Below, in pieces: positions 1 to 9,359 of a stretch of DNA of 64,000 nucleotides (positions within the stretch are counted from its first letter, which is position 1; every line of letters begins with the position of its first letter). Made by a program: the position numbers and the translations under genes. The DNA lies in NCBI RefSeq assembly GCF_003144095.1, contig NZ_NSKH01000003.1, positions 382,086-446,085 on the forward strand, in the 5' to 3' direction. The notes beneath the pieces are model-generated. The model saw nothing but the letters and a program-made list of their open reading frames with translations. It was not told where the DNA came from and did no database searches. The stretch is from Streptomyces sp. ICBB 8177. Lineage in GTDB: Bacteria > Actinomycetota > Actinomycetes > Streptomycetales > Streptomycetaceae.

Positions 1-243
1 GCGGCCATGGGCGTTGCGCTTCGCGCCCGGCTCCGGCATTCTCTCGGGAACTTCGGGTTACCGACATCGCGGCGGAATGCCTGGCCTGTCTGTGCAGCAG
101 CATGTCGTCGCCGTACCCTGGAGGCAGTGGGAGGGCAATGCCCATACCGGCCATTGTCGGCCGGTCCCGCGGTCACCGGTGTGCACGCCAGACCTGTCCG
201 CTCCAGCGACGCCGCAGGCGCCGCCTCTCCCGAAAACCCCATC

Positions 244-768
244 ATGGCCGGTTACGAGTTCCCCGACCCCGCCGACGGCAAGCCGATCGCCGACTTCGGC
301 ACGGCCCAGCCCGCGGCGGACGCAGAGACCCACCACCACTGCGATCCGGCGTTCCAGCACGGGGTGGTGGTCGGCTTCGACGGATCGGTCTCCAGCGAGC
401 GGGCGCTCGCCTACGCGATCGGCATGGCTCGCAGGGCCGGCTCCGGGCTGATCATCGTGCACGTCGCCAACCGGCTGCCCGCGACGGTCTGGGCCGGCTG
501 CGAGCCGCCCGTCTTCGTGGACGTCCCCGACCACCGCACGGAAGTCCTCGGCCTGGAGCTGGCCTGCGCGGACCACCTGGGCGACGTCTCGTGGGTCCTG
601 GTCGAGCGCGGCGGCGACATCTGCCACGAACTGGAGGAGGTCGGCCGCGAGTACAGCGCCGACGCGATCGTCGTCGGCGGCACGCACGGGATCATCGGCA
701 AGATCTTCGGCTCGGTGGCGGGCCGCTTGGCGCGGCGCGCGCAGCGCCCGGTGATCGTGATCCCGTGA
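244..768 (+). CDS. Universal stress protein (UspA family)
   Basis: A single UspA domain fills the C-terminal three quarters of this 174-residue protein. It opens with the beta-strand VVVGFDGS and closes with the nucleotide-binding pattern GGTHGIIGKIFGSVAGRLARR followed by PVIVIP, the usual ATP-binding G-2x-G-9x-G(S) arrangement. Such proteins are small cytoplasmic nucleotide-binding proteins made under starvation or hypoxia. About 40 residues rich in Asp, Ala and His precede the domain. The frame stays open upstream to base 7, and no good Shine-Dalgarno marks the ATG at 244; it was chosen because the family-like sequence begins soon after it, so the N-terminus is uncertain. It stands alone, converging on glmS. 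Confidence 0.8.
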   Translation: MAGYEFPDPADGKPIADFGTAQPAADAETHHHCDPAFQHGVVVGFDGSVSSERALAYAIGMARRAGSGLIIVHVANRLPATVWAGCEPPVFVDVPDHRTEVLGLELACADHLGDVSWVLVERGGDICHELEEVGREYSADAIVVGGTHGIIGKIFGSVAGRLARRAQRPVIVIP

Positions 769-900
769 GCCCGAACGCCTGAAGGGGCGCCGAGTCGTGA
801 CGATGTGCGGCTCCGCCGCGGGGCGCGCTCAGCCAGTACGGGCCGGTGGCCGGGCCGCTACCGCAAGTGGCATGGCGAGTGGCCGACTGCGGATTCGTTG

Positions 901-957
901 TGGCTGGTCGCGCCCCCCGCGGCGGAGCCGCGCAAGGTCACAGCCCCGCGCCCCTTC
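901..957. repeat. Streptomyces-type intergenic GC-rich element, possible terminator
   Basis: The segment between the convergent stress-protein gene and glmS contains the blocks GGCTGGTCGCGCC, GGCGGAGCCGC and CAGCCCCGCGCCCC. I recognise this combination as a sequence scattered through intergenic regions of many Streptomyces genomes, commonly after gene ends. It can fold through the GGCGG/CCGCC and GGGGC/GCCCC blocks and may end transcription from both sides. The recognition is from memory, not from a search. Confidence 0.35.
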
Positions 958-967
958 GTGGTGACCG

Positions 968-2782
968 CTATTCCACCGTCACGGACTTCGCAAGATTCCG
1001 CGGCTTGTCGATGTCGCGGCCCAGCGCCAACGCGGCGTGGTAGGCGAGGAGTTGAAGCGGGACGCCGAGCAGGATCGGGTCCAGTTCGGGCTCGTTGCGG
1101 GGGACGACGAGCGTGTCGTCGGCGATCTCGTGCACCCGGTGGCCCACCGCAAGGATCCGGCCACTGCGCGCCTTGATCTCCTCCAGCGTCGCCCGGTTCT
1201 TCTCCAGCAGCTCGTCGTCGGGGATGATCGCCACCGACGGCACCTCGGGCTCGATCAGCGCCAGCGGCCCGTGCTTCAGCTCGGAGGCGGGGTACGCCTC
1301 GGCGTGCACGTACGAGACCTCCTTGAGCTTCAGCGACGCCTCGCGGGCCACCGGATAGCCCCGCACCCGGCCGACGAACATCATGCTCTTCGCGTCCGCG
1401 TAGCGGGCCGCGAGCCGCTTGATCCCGTCCTCGCCGCGCAGGATCTCAGCGATCTGCTCCGGCAGCCTGCGCAGGCCCTCGATGATCCGGCGCCCGTCGG
1501 CGACCGACAGGTCCCGCACCCGGCCCAGGTGCAGGGCGAGCAGCGCGAAGGCGACCGCGGTGTTGGTGAAGCACTTGGTGGAGACCACGCACACCTCGGG
1601 ACCGGCGTGCACGTACACCCCGCCGTCCGTCTCCCGGGCGATCGCGGACCCCACCACGTTGACCACGCCGAGCACCCGCGCGCCCTTGCGCTTGAGCTCC
1701 TGCACCGCCGCCAGCGTGTCGTAGGTCTCGCCGGACTGGCTGACCGCGATGTAGAGGGTGTCGGGGTCCACCACCGGGTTGCGGTAGCGGAACTCGCTGG
1801 CGGGCTCGGCGTCGGCCGGGATGCGGGCCAGCTCCTCGATCATCTGGGCGCCGATCTGACCCGCGTGGTACGCCGAACCGCAGCCGAGGATCTTCACCCG
1901 GCGCACCGCACGCGCCTCGCGGGCGTCGATCCCCAGGCCGCCGAGGTGCACGGTGGCGAAGCGGTCGTCGATCCGGCCGCGCAGCACCCGGTCGACCGCG
2001 TCCGGCTGCTCGCAGATCTCCTTGTGCATGTACGTGTCGTGCCCGGCCATGTCGTATGACTCGGCGGCCCACTCGATGGTGGTCGGCGCGGCGGAGGTGC
2101 GGCTGCCCTCGGTGGTGTACGTGCGGTACTCGCCCGCCTTCAGGGTGGCCATCTCGCCGTCGTCCAGCGTGACGACCTGGTTGGTGTGCCGGACCAGCGC
2201 GGCGACGTCGGAGGCGACGAACATCTCGTTCTCCCCGATGCCCAGCACCACCGGTGAGCCGTTGCGCGCGACGACGATCCGGTCGGGGAACGCGGCGTGC
2301 AGCACGGCGATGCCGTACGTGCCCTCGACCACCGCCAGCGCCTCGCGGACCTTGGCCTCCAGGGTCTCGGCGGACGAGCGGCCGATCAGGTGGGCGACCA
2401 CCTCGGAGTCGGTCTCGGAGGCGAACTCCACGCCGTCCGCGACGAGTTTGGCCCGCAGGTCGGCTGCGTTGTCGATGATGCCGTTGTGCACCAGGGCGAC
2501 CTGCCCCTCAGCGTCCAGGTGCGGGTGGGCGTTCTCGTCGCTGGGCGCGCCGTGGGTGGCCCAGCGGGTGTGGGCGATACCGGTCGTGCCGGAGAAGCGC
2601 TTGGGCAGCCGCTCGTCCAGCTCGCGCACCCGGCCCTTGGCCTTGACCGTCCTGAGCGCGCCGGACCTGCCGGCCACCGCGACACCGGCGGAGTCGTAGC
2701 CGCGGTACTCCAGCCGCTGAAGTCCTTCGAGCAGCAGCGCAGCGGCGTCCCGCTTCCCGATGTATCCGACGATCCCGCACAT
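968..2782 (-). CDS. glmS: Glutamine--fructose-6-phosphate aminotransferase (isomerizing)
   Basis: GlmS makes glucosamine-6-phosphate from fructose-6-phosphate and glutamine, the first committed step to UDP-GlcNAc for cell wall. The 604-residue protein has the full family length. It starts MCGIVGYIG, where Cys2 becomes the N-terminal nucleophile of the class II glutaminase domain, with HTRWATHG and HNGIIDN following. Two SIS sugar-isomerase domains follow (GCGSAYHAG and SQSGETYDT in the first), and it ends in the family's DKPRNLAKSVTVE tail. It is preceded by a small conserved gene on the same strand, 89 bases away. No glmS ribozyme fold is apparent in the short upstream gap. Confidence 0.97.
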   Translation of the reverse strand: MCGIVGYIGKRDAAALLLEGLQRLEYRGYDSAGVAVAGRSGALRTVKAKGRVRELDERLPKRFSGTTGIAHTRWATHGAPSDENAHPHLDAEGQVALVHNGIIDNAADLRAKLVADGVEFASETDSEVVAHLIGRSSAETLEAKVREALAVVEGTYGIAVLHAAFPDRIVVARNGSPVVLGIGENEMFVASDVAALVRHTNQVVTLDDGEMATLKAGEYRTYTTEGSRTSAAPTTIEWAAESYDMAGHDTYMHKEICEQPDAVDRVLRGRIDDRFATVHLGGLGIDAREARAVRRVKILGCGSAYHAGQIGAQMIEELARIPADAEPASEFRYRNPVVDPDTLYIAVSQSGETYDTLAAVQELKRKGARVLGVVNVVGSAIARETDGGVYVHAGPEVCVVSTKCFTNTAVAFALLALHLGRVRDLSVADGRRIIEGLRRLPEQIAEILRGEDGIKRLAARYADAKSMMFVGRVRGYPVAREASLKLKEVSYVHAEAYPASELKHGPLALIEPEVPSVAIIPDDELLEKNRATLEEIKARSGRILAVGHRVHEIADDTLVVPRNEPELDPILLGVPLQLLAYHAALALGRDIDKPRNLAKSVTVE

Positions 2783-2871
2783 GACTGGGCCCTTTCTGGG
2801 TCGTTTGCCGTCGTGCCCGGCCGCGCTTCCTCAACCGCCCTCAGACCGCCCTCAGCCGTGGTCGGCCGTCC

Positions 2872-3132
2872 TCAGCCGTAGACGATGCGGCGCAGCTGCC
2901 GCAGCGAGAACGCCGGCGGGGACACCGCGCGGTGCGGCAGCTCCTCGGCGATCCGCTCGAAGATCTCGGCGTTCGCCAGCCCCCTGGCCTGCAGTTCCCG
3001 ATGCCGGCGGCGGACGAAGTCCTCCGCCGGCTCGTCGAAGTACGCCAGGACGTCCAGCACCACCCGGGCGGCCTCGCCGCGTCGCAGCGGTGTGGTCCGC
3101 ACCAGGTGGTCGATGAGGTCGTCGTGTGACAC
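2872..3132 (-). CDS. Small conserved actinobacterial protein of unknown function
   Basis: This 86-residue protein has the sequence character of a conserved streptomycete family (HDDLIDHLVRTTPLRRGEAARV near the start and a tail LRQLRRIVYG). The GTG at 3132 was chosen because similarity to the family as I remember it begins there. An ATG at 3225 would add 31 residues, but that extension reads straight through the 20-bp palindrome at 3188-3207, which looks regulatory. It is predicted helical, with no signal peptide or membrane segment. It is upstream of glmS on the same strand and may be co-transcribed with it. Function unknown. Confidence 0.65.
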   Translation of the reverse strand: MSHDDLIDHLVRTTPLRRGEAARVVLDVLAYFDEPAEDFVRRRHRELQARGLANAEIFERIAEELPHRAVSPPAFSLRQLRRIVYG

Positions 3133-3187
3133 CCGGCGTTCGAGCACCGGACGATCCTGCGCGATCAGGTCCGGGCACCGCAACAAT

Positions 3188-3207
3188 CCTGCCCGATATC
3201 GGGCAGG
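3188..3207. promoter_or_regulatory. Perfect 20-bp palindrome, candidate operator
   Basis: CCTGCCCGATATCGGGCAGG is a perfect palindrome, centred 66 bases upstream of the GTG at 3132. It has no T-run and no loop, so it looks like a dimeric repressor site rather than a terminator. The regulator is not identifiable from the window. Confidence 0.5.
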
Positions 3208-3330
3208 CATCGCGAGAAACGGCACCCGGATGGCGTGCGAACGGTGCGACGCGCCGCCTCCGGAACGCGCTCAGGCCGCGACCCGGACGGGGGCCACGGC
3301 CTGAGTAGGCGAGGTGCGGGAGGACTGCGG

Positions 3331-4497
3331 CTACGCCGTGACGCCCAGCTCGCGGGCGATCAGCATGCGCTGCACCTCGCTGGTGCCCTCGCCGATCTCC
3401 AGGATCTTCGAGTCCCGCCAGAACCGCGCCACCGGGTACTCGTTCATGAAGCCGTAGCCGCCGTGGATCTGGGTGGCCTCGCGCGCGTTGGTGACGGCGG
3501 ACTCCGAGGAGTACAGCTTGGCCAGCGCCGCCTCCTTCTTGAACGGCTCCCCGCTGATCAGCCGCGCCGCCGCGTCCCGCCACGCCAGTCGCGAGGTGTG
3601 GGCGCGCATCTCCATGTCGGCCAGCTTGAACTGGATCGCCTGGTTGGCGCCGATCGGCCTGCCGAACGCCTGCCGGGTCTTCGCGTACTGCACCGACTCG
3701 TCCACGCAGCCCTGCGCCAGCCCGGTGCCCAGCGCCGCGATGGCGATCCGGCCCTCGTCCAGGATCCGCAGGAACTGCGCGTACCCCCGGCCGCGCTCGC
3801 CGACCAGGTTGGCGGCCGGCACGCGGACGTCGGCGAAGGACAGCTCGCGGGTGTCCGAGGCGTTCCACCCGACCTTGGAGTACGGCGCCGCCACCGTGAA
3901 GCCCGGGGTGCCGGAGGGCACGATGATCGCGGAGATCTCCGGACGGCCGTCCTCCTTGCGGCCGGTGACGGCGGTGACCGTGACCAGGCCCGTGATGTCG
4001 GTGCCGGAGTTGGTGATGAAGCACTTGGTGCCGTTGATCACCCACTCGTTCGTCGCCTCGTCCAGCCGCGCGGTGGTCCGCGTGCCGCCCGCGTCGGAGC
4101 CGCACTCCGGCTCGGTCAGCCCGAACGCGCCCAGGATCTCGCCCGCGCACAGCCGGGGCAGCCACTCGCGCTTGTGCTCCTCGGTGCCGAACCGGAAGAT
4201 CGGCATCGCGCCCAGCGACACTCCGGCCTCCAGGGTGATGGCGACCGACGAGTCGACCCGGGCCAGTTCCTCCAGCGCCAGGCAGAGCGCGAAGTAGTCG
4301 CCGCCCATGCCGCCGTAGCTCTCCGGGAACGGCAGGCCGAACAGGCCCATGCGGCCCATCTCTCGCACGATCTCGTACGGGAACTCGTGCCGTTCGTAGA
4401 AGTCGCCGATCTTCGGCGCGACGACGTCGTGGGCGAACTGCTCGACGGTGCGCCGCAGTTCCTCGTATTCGGCGGGCAGCCGGTGGTCGATCGACAT
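3331..4497 (-). CDS. Acyl-CoA dehydrogenase, branched-chain (AcdH-like)
   Basis: A 388-residue FAD-dependent acyl-CoA dehydrogenase. The three-domain fold is marked by FGLTEPECGSDAGGTRT (FAD/substrate contact), CFITNSGTDITG, and the C-terminal IHGGYGFMNEYPVARFWRDSK. The catalytic base sits at the canonical C-terminal position (Glu of GEGTSEVQR), as in short- and medium-chain enzymes and unlike isovaleryl-CoA dehydrogenase, which normally has the base in helix G. It is the last gene of a four-gene operon, five bases after the HMG-CoA lyase gene. Its neighbours imply isovaleryl-CoA or another branched acyl-CoA as substrate; the motif alone does not settle this. Confidence 0.92.
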   Translation of the reverse strand: MSIDHRLPAEYEELRRTVEQFAHDVVAPKIGDFYERHEFPYEIVREMGRMGLFGLPFPESYGGMGGDYFALCLALEELARVDSSVAITLEAGVSLGAMPIFRFGTEEHKREWLPRLCAGEILGAFGLTEPECGSDAGGTRTTARLDEATNEWVINGTKCFITNSGTDITGLVTVTAVTGRKEDGRPEISAIIVPSGTPGFTVAAPYSKVGWNASDTRELSFADVRVPAANLVGERGRGYAQFLRILDEGRIAIAALGTGLAQGCVDESVQYAKTRQAFGRPIGANQAIQFKLADMEMRAHTSRLAWRDAAARLISGEPFKKEAALAKLYSSESAVTNAREATQIHGGYGFMNEYPVARFWRDSKILEIGEGTSEVQRMLIARELGVTA

Positions 4498-4502
4498 GGT
4501 GA

Positions 4503-5468
4503 CTACTCCTCGTGGGAGAGGGCGCGGACGGTGCGGGACGGGCTGGGTCGGCCCAGGTGCCCGGCCATCCACACGCTGGTGGCGGTGAGGCGGGCGAGAT
4601 CGACCCCGGTGTCGATGCCGAGACCGGTCAGCATCCACACGAGGTCCTCGGTGGCGAGGTTGCCCGTGGCGCTCTTGGCGTACGGGCAGCCGCCGAGGCC
4701 TCCGGCCGAGGCGTCCACGGTGGTGACGCCGAAGCGGAGGGCGGCCAGGGTGTTGGCGAGAGCCTGGCCGTAGGTGTCGTGGAAGTGCACCGCGAGGCGT
4801 GCGGCGGGCAGCCCCGCGTCGCCCAGCGCGGTCAGCAGCGCGGTGACGTGACCGGGGGTGGCCACGCCGATGGTGTCGCCGAGGCTCAGCTCGTCGCAGC
4901 CGAGGTCCGCCAGCCGCTTCGCCACCGCGGCCACCTGGTCCACCGGCACGGCGCCCTCCCAGGGGTCGCCGAAGCACATCGACAGATAGCCGCGCACGCT
5001 CGCCCCGGCGTCCCTGGCCTTGGCCACCACGGGCTCGAACATGGCCAGCGACTCGTCGACCGTGCGGTTGAGGTTGGCCTTGGCGAACGACTCGGTCGCG
5101 CTGCCGAACACCGCGATCTCGCGCACCCCGAGCGCCAGCGCCCGGTCCAGGCCGCGTTCGTTGGGCACCAGGACCGGCAGCCGTACGCCGGCCAGATCAC
5201 CGAGCAACGGCATCAGGGCTTCGGCGTCGGCGAGTTGGGGCACCCACTTGGGGTGCACGAAGCTGGTCGCCTCGACGGTGGTCAGCCCCGCGTCGGCGAG
5301 GCGGTGCACGAACTCGGCCTTCACCTCGGTCGGCACGGTGGCCTTCTCGTTCTGCAACCCGTCGCGCGCGCCGACCTCGTGGATGCGCACCCGCGCCGGA
5401 AGCCCCGGCTCGGGCGCGACCATGGGCAGGCCGGAGGGCTTGGCGCCCGGTTCGTCGATGGCCGTCAC
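4503..5468 (-). CDS. Hydroxymethylglutaryl-CoA lyase
   Basis: Splits HMG-CoA into acetoacetate and acetyl-CoA, the last step of leucine degradation. The 321-residue TIM-barrel carries EVGARDGLQNE at residues 31-41 (catalytic Arg35, metal ligand Asp36), VHFHDTYGQ (metal-ligand histidines), and the lid sequence GGLGGCPYAKSATGN with the family's active-site cysteine. The GTG start overlaps the stop of the carboxylase alpha gene (GTGA), showing translational coupling. About 22 residues precede the domain, as often seen in actinobacteria. Confidence 0.93.
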   Translation of the reverse strand: MTAIDEPGAKPSGLPMVAPEPGLPARVRIHEVGARDGLQNEKATVPTEVKAEFVHRLADAGLTTVEATSFVHPKWVPQLADAEALMPLLGDLAGVRLPVLVPNERGLDRALALGVREIAVFGSATESFAKANLNRTVDESLAMFEPVVAKARDAGASVRGYLSMCFGDPWEGAVPVDQVAAVAKRLADLGCDELSLGDTIGVATPGHVTALLTALGDAGLPAARLAVHFHDTYGQALANTLAALRFGVTTVDASAGGLGGCPYAKSATGNLATEDLVWMLTGLGIDTGVDLARLTATSVWMAGHLGRPSPSRTVRALSHEE

Positions 5469-7540
5469 CGGTCCGCCTCGCTCTCGCTGTCGTGCGCCGC
5501 GACGTCGCTGTCGTGCGGTACGACGACCGCGAGGACCTGGTCCATCGCGACCGTGCTGCCCGGGGTGACGTTGATCTCGGCGACCGTGCCGTCGTGCGGG
5601 GCGGCGATGACGTGCTCCATCTTCATCGCCTCGACCACCAGCAGGCTCTGGCCGGCGGTCACCTCGTCCCCGGCCGACGCCTTGACCACCGTGACGGTGC
5701 CCGGCATCGGCGCGGTCAGCGTGTCGGTCCCGGCCGCCCCGGCGCCGCCACGCAGCGCCGCCTCCACCGGGTCGTGACCGGTGACGTGCCAGGTGTGGCC
5801 GTCGCGGCCGAGCCAGTCGCCGGCCCGGTGGAAGACGTGGGTGACGCCGTCGTGGTGCAGCACGACCCGCGTGCCGCCGCCGCGCACACGCGCCGCCACC
5901 GGTTCGCCGTCGCCGACCCTGACCTCGCCGTCGCGCACCAGCACCCGCACCGGCTCGTGGCCCGGCACCCGCAGGTGGACCGGCGTCCACGCCGCCTCGC
6001 CGCCGAGCCGCCAGCCGCTGACCGAGTCGAACGGGTCGACCCAGCCGCGCTCGTCGGCCACCGGCTCCCGGGCCGCCCGCCGCAGCAGCGCCGCCGCCGC
6101 GTACACCTCGTCGGGCACGGCGTCCTCGACGAGCGTGTCCACGTCCCGCTCCACCAGCCCGGTGTCCAGCGTCCCCGCGACCACGTCGGGGTGGCCCAAC
6201 AGCCCGCGCAGGAAGCCCGCGTTGGTCTGCACGCCGAGGATCACGGTGTCCGCCAGCGCCGCCCGCAGCTTGCGCAGCGCGGTCGGCCGGTCCGGGCCGT
6301 AGGCGATGACCTTGGAGAGCATCGGGTCGTAGAGGCTGCCGATCTCGGTGCCCTTGCTGAGCCCCGAATCGGTGCGCACCCCGTCGCCGTCCGGCTCGGT
6401 CAGCGCCAGCACCGTGCCGCCGGAGGGCAGGAAGCCGCGGGCCGGGTCCTCGGCGCAGACGCGGGCCTCGATTGCGTGGCCGGTGAGCGTGACGTCGTCC
6501 TGGCCGAAGGCGAGCGGCTCGCCGCAGGCCACCCGCAGCTGCCACTCCACCAGGTCGAGACCGGTCACCAGTTCCGTCACCGGGTGCTCGACCTGGAGCC
6601 GGGTGTTCATCTCCATGAAGCAGTACGCCGAAGGGTCGGCGCCCGGCACGATGAACTCCACGGTGCCCGCGCCCACGTAGCCGCAGGAGCGGGCGGCCTG
6701 CACGGCGGCCTCGCCCATCGCGGCACGGGTGGCCTCGTCCAGCAGGACCGAGGGGGCCTCCTCGATGACCTTCTGGTGGCGCCGTTGCAGCGAGCACTCG
6801 CGCTCGCCGAGGTGCACGACCGTGCCGTGGGCGTCCGCCAGCACCTGGATCTCGATGTGCCGAGGGCGGTCGATCCAGCGCTCGACCAGCAGCGTGTCAT
6901 CGCCGAACGAACCGCGCGCCTCGCGCCGGGCAGCGGCGATCTCGTCGGCGAGCAGCGCCTCGTCGCGCACCAGCCGCATGCCCTTGCCGCCGCCACCCGC
7001 CGACGGCTTGAGCAGCACCGGGGTGCCGATCCGCCGTGCCGCCGCGATGAGTTGCTCGTCGCTCAGGCCGCTGCCGCTGGATCCGGGGACGACCGGGACC
7101 CCGGCGACCTCGACGGTCTCCTTGGCGCGGATCTTGTCGCCCATCAGCTCGATGGCGCCGGCCGGCGGGCCGATGAAGACCAGCCCTGCGTCCTCGCAGG
7201 CCCGGGCGAACGCCGCGTTCTCGGCGAGGAAGCCGTAACCGGGGTGGACCGCCTGTGCGCCGGTGCGGGCGGCGGCCTCCAGCAGCCGGTCGATCCGCAG
7301 GTAGCTGTCGGCGGCCGACGGCGGCCCGATGCGCACCGCGGTGTCGGCCTCGACGACGTGCCGGGCGCCGGCGTCGGCGTCGCTGAAGACGGCGACGGAA
7401 CGCACACCCAGGCGGCGCAGGGTGCGGATCACCCGCACCGCGATCTCGCCGCGGTTGGCGACCAGCACGGTGTCGAACATCGGCCGCGTGCGGTGGGTCC
7501 GCTGTGCCGGGTCCAGTGGTGTCTGGTGTGTCAGGTCCAT
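5465..7540 (-). CDS. Methylcrotonyl-CoA carboxylase biotin-carboxylase (alpha) subunit
   Basis: The biotinylated subunit of an acyl-CoA carboxylase, 691 residues. It has a biotin carboxylase domain (VANRGEIAVRVIRTLRRLG near the N-terminus, the glycine-rich KPSAGGGGKGMRL, and MEMNTRLQVEHPVTE in the ATP-grasp core), a linker, and a C-terminal biotinyl domain with EAMKME, the biotinylated Lys being about residue 640. The start at 7540 was chosen for the GGGGGGAG ribosome site just before it; the ATG at 7480 would give the more usual N-terminus. A 14-base gap separates it from the beta subunit gene. The neighbours (HMG-CoA lyase, beta subunit) point to 3-methylcrotonyl-CoA rather than acetyl- or propionyl-CoA. 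Confidence 0.9.
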   Translation of the reverse strand: MDLTHQTPLDPAQRTHRTRPMFDTVLVANRGEIAVRVIRTLRRLGVRSVAVFSDADAGARHVVEADTAVRIGPPSAADSYLRIDRLLEAAARTGAQAVHPGYGFLAENAAFARACEDAGLVFIGPPAGAIELMGDKIRAKETVEVAGVPVVPGSSGSGLSDEQLIAAARRIGTPVLLKPSAGGGGKGMRLVRDEALLADEIAAARREARGSFGDDTLLVERWIDRPRHIEIQVLADAHGTVVHLGERECSLQRRHQKVIEEAPSVLLDEATRAAMGEAAVQAARSCGYVGAGTVEFIVPGADPSAYCFMEMNTRLQVEHPVTELVTGLDLVEWQLRVACGEPLAFGQDDVTLTGHAIEARVCAEDPARGFLPSGGTVLALTEPDGDGVRTDSGLSKGTEIGSLYDPMLSKVIAYGPDRPTALRKLRAALADTVILGVQTNAGFLRGLLGHPDVVAGTLDTGLVERDVDTLVEDAVPDEVYAAAALLRRAAREPVADERGWVDPFDSVSGWRLGGEAAWTPVHLRVPGHEPVRVLVRDGEVRVGDGEPVAARVRGGGTRVVLHHDGVTHVFHRAGDWLGRDGHTWHVTGHDPVEAALRGGAGAAGTDTLTAPMPGTVTVVKASAGDEVTAGQSLLVVEAMKMEHVIAAPHDGTVAEINVTPGSTVAMDQVLAVVVPHDSDVAAHDSESEADR

Positions 7541-7554
7541 GAGTGTGCTCCCCC

Positions 7555-9192
7555 CTACATCCGGAAGACGCCGTAGCCGGGGGCGAGCGGGCCCCGGTCC
7601 GGGATGGGCGCGTTGGCGCAGGCGGTCAGGGCCAGGCCCAGCACCGTGCGGGTCTGGAGCGGGTCGATCACGCCGTCGTCCCACAGCCGCGCGGTGGCGT
7701 AGTACGCGTTGCCCTGCGTCTCGTACTGGGCGCGGATCGGGTCCTTGAAGCGCTCCTCGTCCTCGGCCGTCCACTGCTCGCCCGCCGCCTCCAGCTGGTC
7801 GCGCTTGACGGTGGCGAGCACCGAGGCGGCCTGCTCACCACCCATCACGGAGATCTTCGCGTTGGGCCACATCCACAAGAATCGCGGAGAGTAGGCGCGA
7901 CCGCACATCGAGTAGTTGCCCGCGCCGTAGGAGCCACCGATGACCACGGTCAGCTTCGGCACCCGGGTGCAGGCGACCGCGGTGACCATCTTGGCGCCGT
8001 GCTTGGCGATGCCGCCCGCCTCGTACTGGCGGCCGACCATGAAGCCGGAGATGTTCTGCAGGAACAGCAGCGGGATGCCGCGCTGGTCGCACAGCTCGAT
8101 GAAGTGCGCCCCCTTGAGGGCGGACTCGCCGAACAGGATGCCGTTGTTGGCGACGATGCCGACCGGGTGGCCGTGCAGCCGGGCGAAGCCGGTGACCAGC
8201 GTCGTGCCGTACTCCGCCTTGAACTCGGCGAACCTGCTGCCGTCCACCAGCCGCGCGATGACCTCGCGCACGTCGTACGGCGTACGGGAGTCGACGGGGA
8301 CGGCGCCGTAGAGCCCGGCGGGGTCGACCGCGGGCTCCTCGACCGGCTCCACGGACCACGGCAGCGGGCCGCGGGCGGGCAGCGTGCCGACGATGTCGCG
8401 GACGATGCGCAGCGCGTGGGCGTCGTCGTGCGCGAGGTGGTCGGTGACGCCGGAGACCTTGGAGTGCACCTCGCCGCCGCCCAGTTCCTCGGCGGTCACC
8501 ACCTCGCCGGTGGCCGCCTTCACCAGCGGCGGGCCGCCGAGGAAGATCGTGCCCTGGTCGCGCACGATCACCGCCTCGTCGCTCATCGCGGGCACGTAGG
8601 CGCCACCCGCGGTGCACGAGCCCATGACGGCGGCGATCTGCGGGATGCCGCGGGCGGACATGGTGGCCTGGTTGTAGAAGATCCGGCCGAAGTGCTCGCG
8701 GTCGGGGAAGACCTCGTCCTGCCGGGGGAGGAAGGCGCCGCCGGAGTCCACCAGGTAGACGCACGGCAGCCGGTTCTCCAGGGCGACTTCCTGGGCCCGC
8801 AGGTGCTTCTTGACGGTCATCGGGTAGTACGTGCCGCCCTTGACGGTGGCGTCGTTGGCGACGATCACCACCTCGCGGCCCGAGACCCGCCCGATCCCGG
8901 CGATCACGCCGGCCGCCGGAGCCTGTCCCTCGTACATCCCGTCCGCGGCCAGCGGCGCCAGCTCCAGGAAGGGCGAGCCGGGGTCCAGCAGGCCGTCCAC
9001 CCGGTCACGGGGGAGCAGCTTGCCGCGTGCGGTGTGCCGGGCGCGGGACTTCTCCCCGCCGCCCAGCCTGGCGGCGGCCAGCTTCTCGCGCAGCCGGGCC
9101 GACAACTCGGCGTGCGCCGCCGCGTTGGCCGCGAAGGCGTCGGAGGCCGGATCGGCCGCGCTGCGCAGCGCGGGTGGTGCCGTGTCACGCAT
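7555..9192 (-). CDS. Methylcrotonyl-CoA carboxylase carboxyltransferase (beta) subunit
   Basis: A 545-residue crotonase-fold carboxyltransferase that moves the carboxyl group from biotin to the acyl-CoA. It carries the subfamily sequence [18 protein letters not shown], which I associate with methylcrotonyl- and geranyl-CoA carboxylases. The glycine-rich oxyanion-hole motifs [16 protein letters not shown] and [16 protein letters not shown] are present, as is the C-terminal carboxyltransferase half. The start at 9192 has an AAGGGAG ribosome site. It is the first gene of the operon and is transcribed away from the TetR gene; two operator-like palindromes lie between the two starts. Confidence 0.93.
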   Translation of the reverse strand: MRDTAPPALRSAADPASDAFAANAAAHAELSARLREKLAAARLGGGEKSRARHTARGKLLPRDRVDGLLDPGSPFLELAPLAADGMYEGQAPAAGVIAGIGRVSGREVVIVANDATVKGGTYYPMTVKKHLRAQEVALENRLPCVYLVDSGGAFLPRQDEVFPDREHFGRIFYNQATMSARGIPQIAAVMGSCTAGGAYVPAMSDEAVIVRDQGTIFLGGPPLVKAATGEVVTAEELGGGEVHSKVSGVTDHLAHDDAHALRIVRDIVGTLPARGPLPWSVEPVEEPAVDPAGLYGAVPVDSRTPYDVREVIARLVDGSRFAEFKAEYGTTLVTGFARLHGHPVGIVANNGILFGESALKGAHFIELCDQRGIPLLFLQNISGFMVGRQYEAGGIAKHGAKMVTAVACTRVPKLTVVIGGSYGAGNYSMCGRAYSPRFLWMWPNAKISVMGGEQAASVLATVKRDQLEAAGEQWTAEDEERFKDPIRAQYETQGNAYYATARLWDDGVIDPLQTRTVLGLALTACANAPIPDRGPLAPGYGVFRM

Positions 9193-9289
9193 GTCGTGGG
9201 CTCCCTTGCACACGTACGCGATGGGTGGTCGCCGGGGCGATCCCTGGGTGATGGCTGACGACCGCGCGGGGCCGCCGTCCGCCACCGAT

Positions 9290-9305
9290 GTTAGTGACCG
9301 TTAAC
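9290..9305. promoter_or_regulatory. TetR-type operator, site 1
   Basis: GTTAGTGACCGTTAAC is a 16-bp imperfect palindrome with GTTA/TAAC ends. It matches site 2 (9321-9336) in outer bases and centre spacing, lies about 98 bases upstream of the carboxylase beta start, and is 55 bases from the TetR start. Confidence 0.6.
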
Positions 9306-9320
9306 GTCTCTGGGGCCAAG

Positions 9321-9336
9321 GTTAACGCTCGCTAAC
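9321..9336. promoter_or_regulatory. TetR-type operator, site 2
   Basis: GTTAACGCTCGCTAAC is a 16-bp imperfect palindrome of the form GTTA-n-CG-nn-CG-n-TAAC. Its centre is 31 bp (three helical turns) from that of site 1, and it ends 23 bases before the TetR start codon, so bound repressor would cover the regulator's own promoter. Confidence 0.65.
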
Positions 9337-9359
9337 GCGGAATGTCTAGAATCTTCTGC

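Noticed and set aside
2783..2871. glmS riboswitch/ribozyme upstream of glmS
   Set aside because: The gap is only 89 bases and occupied by the end of a preceding gene's transcript; no ribozyme core is visible, and this element is typical of Firmicutes.
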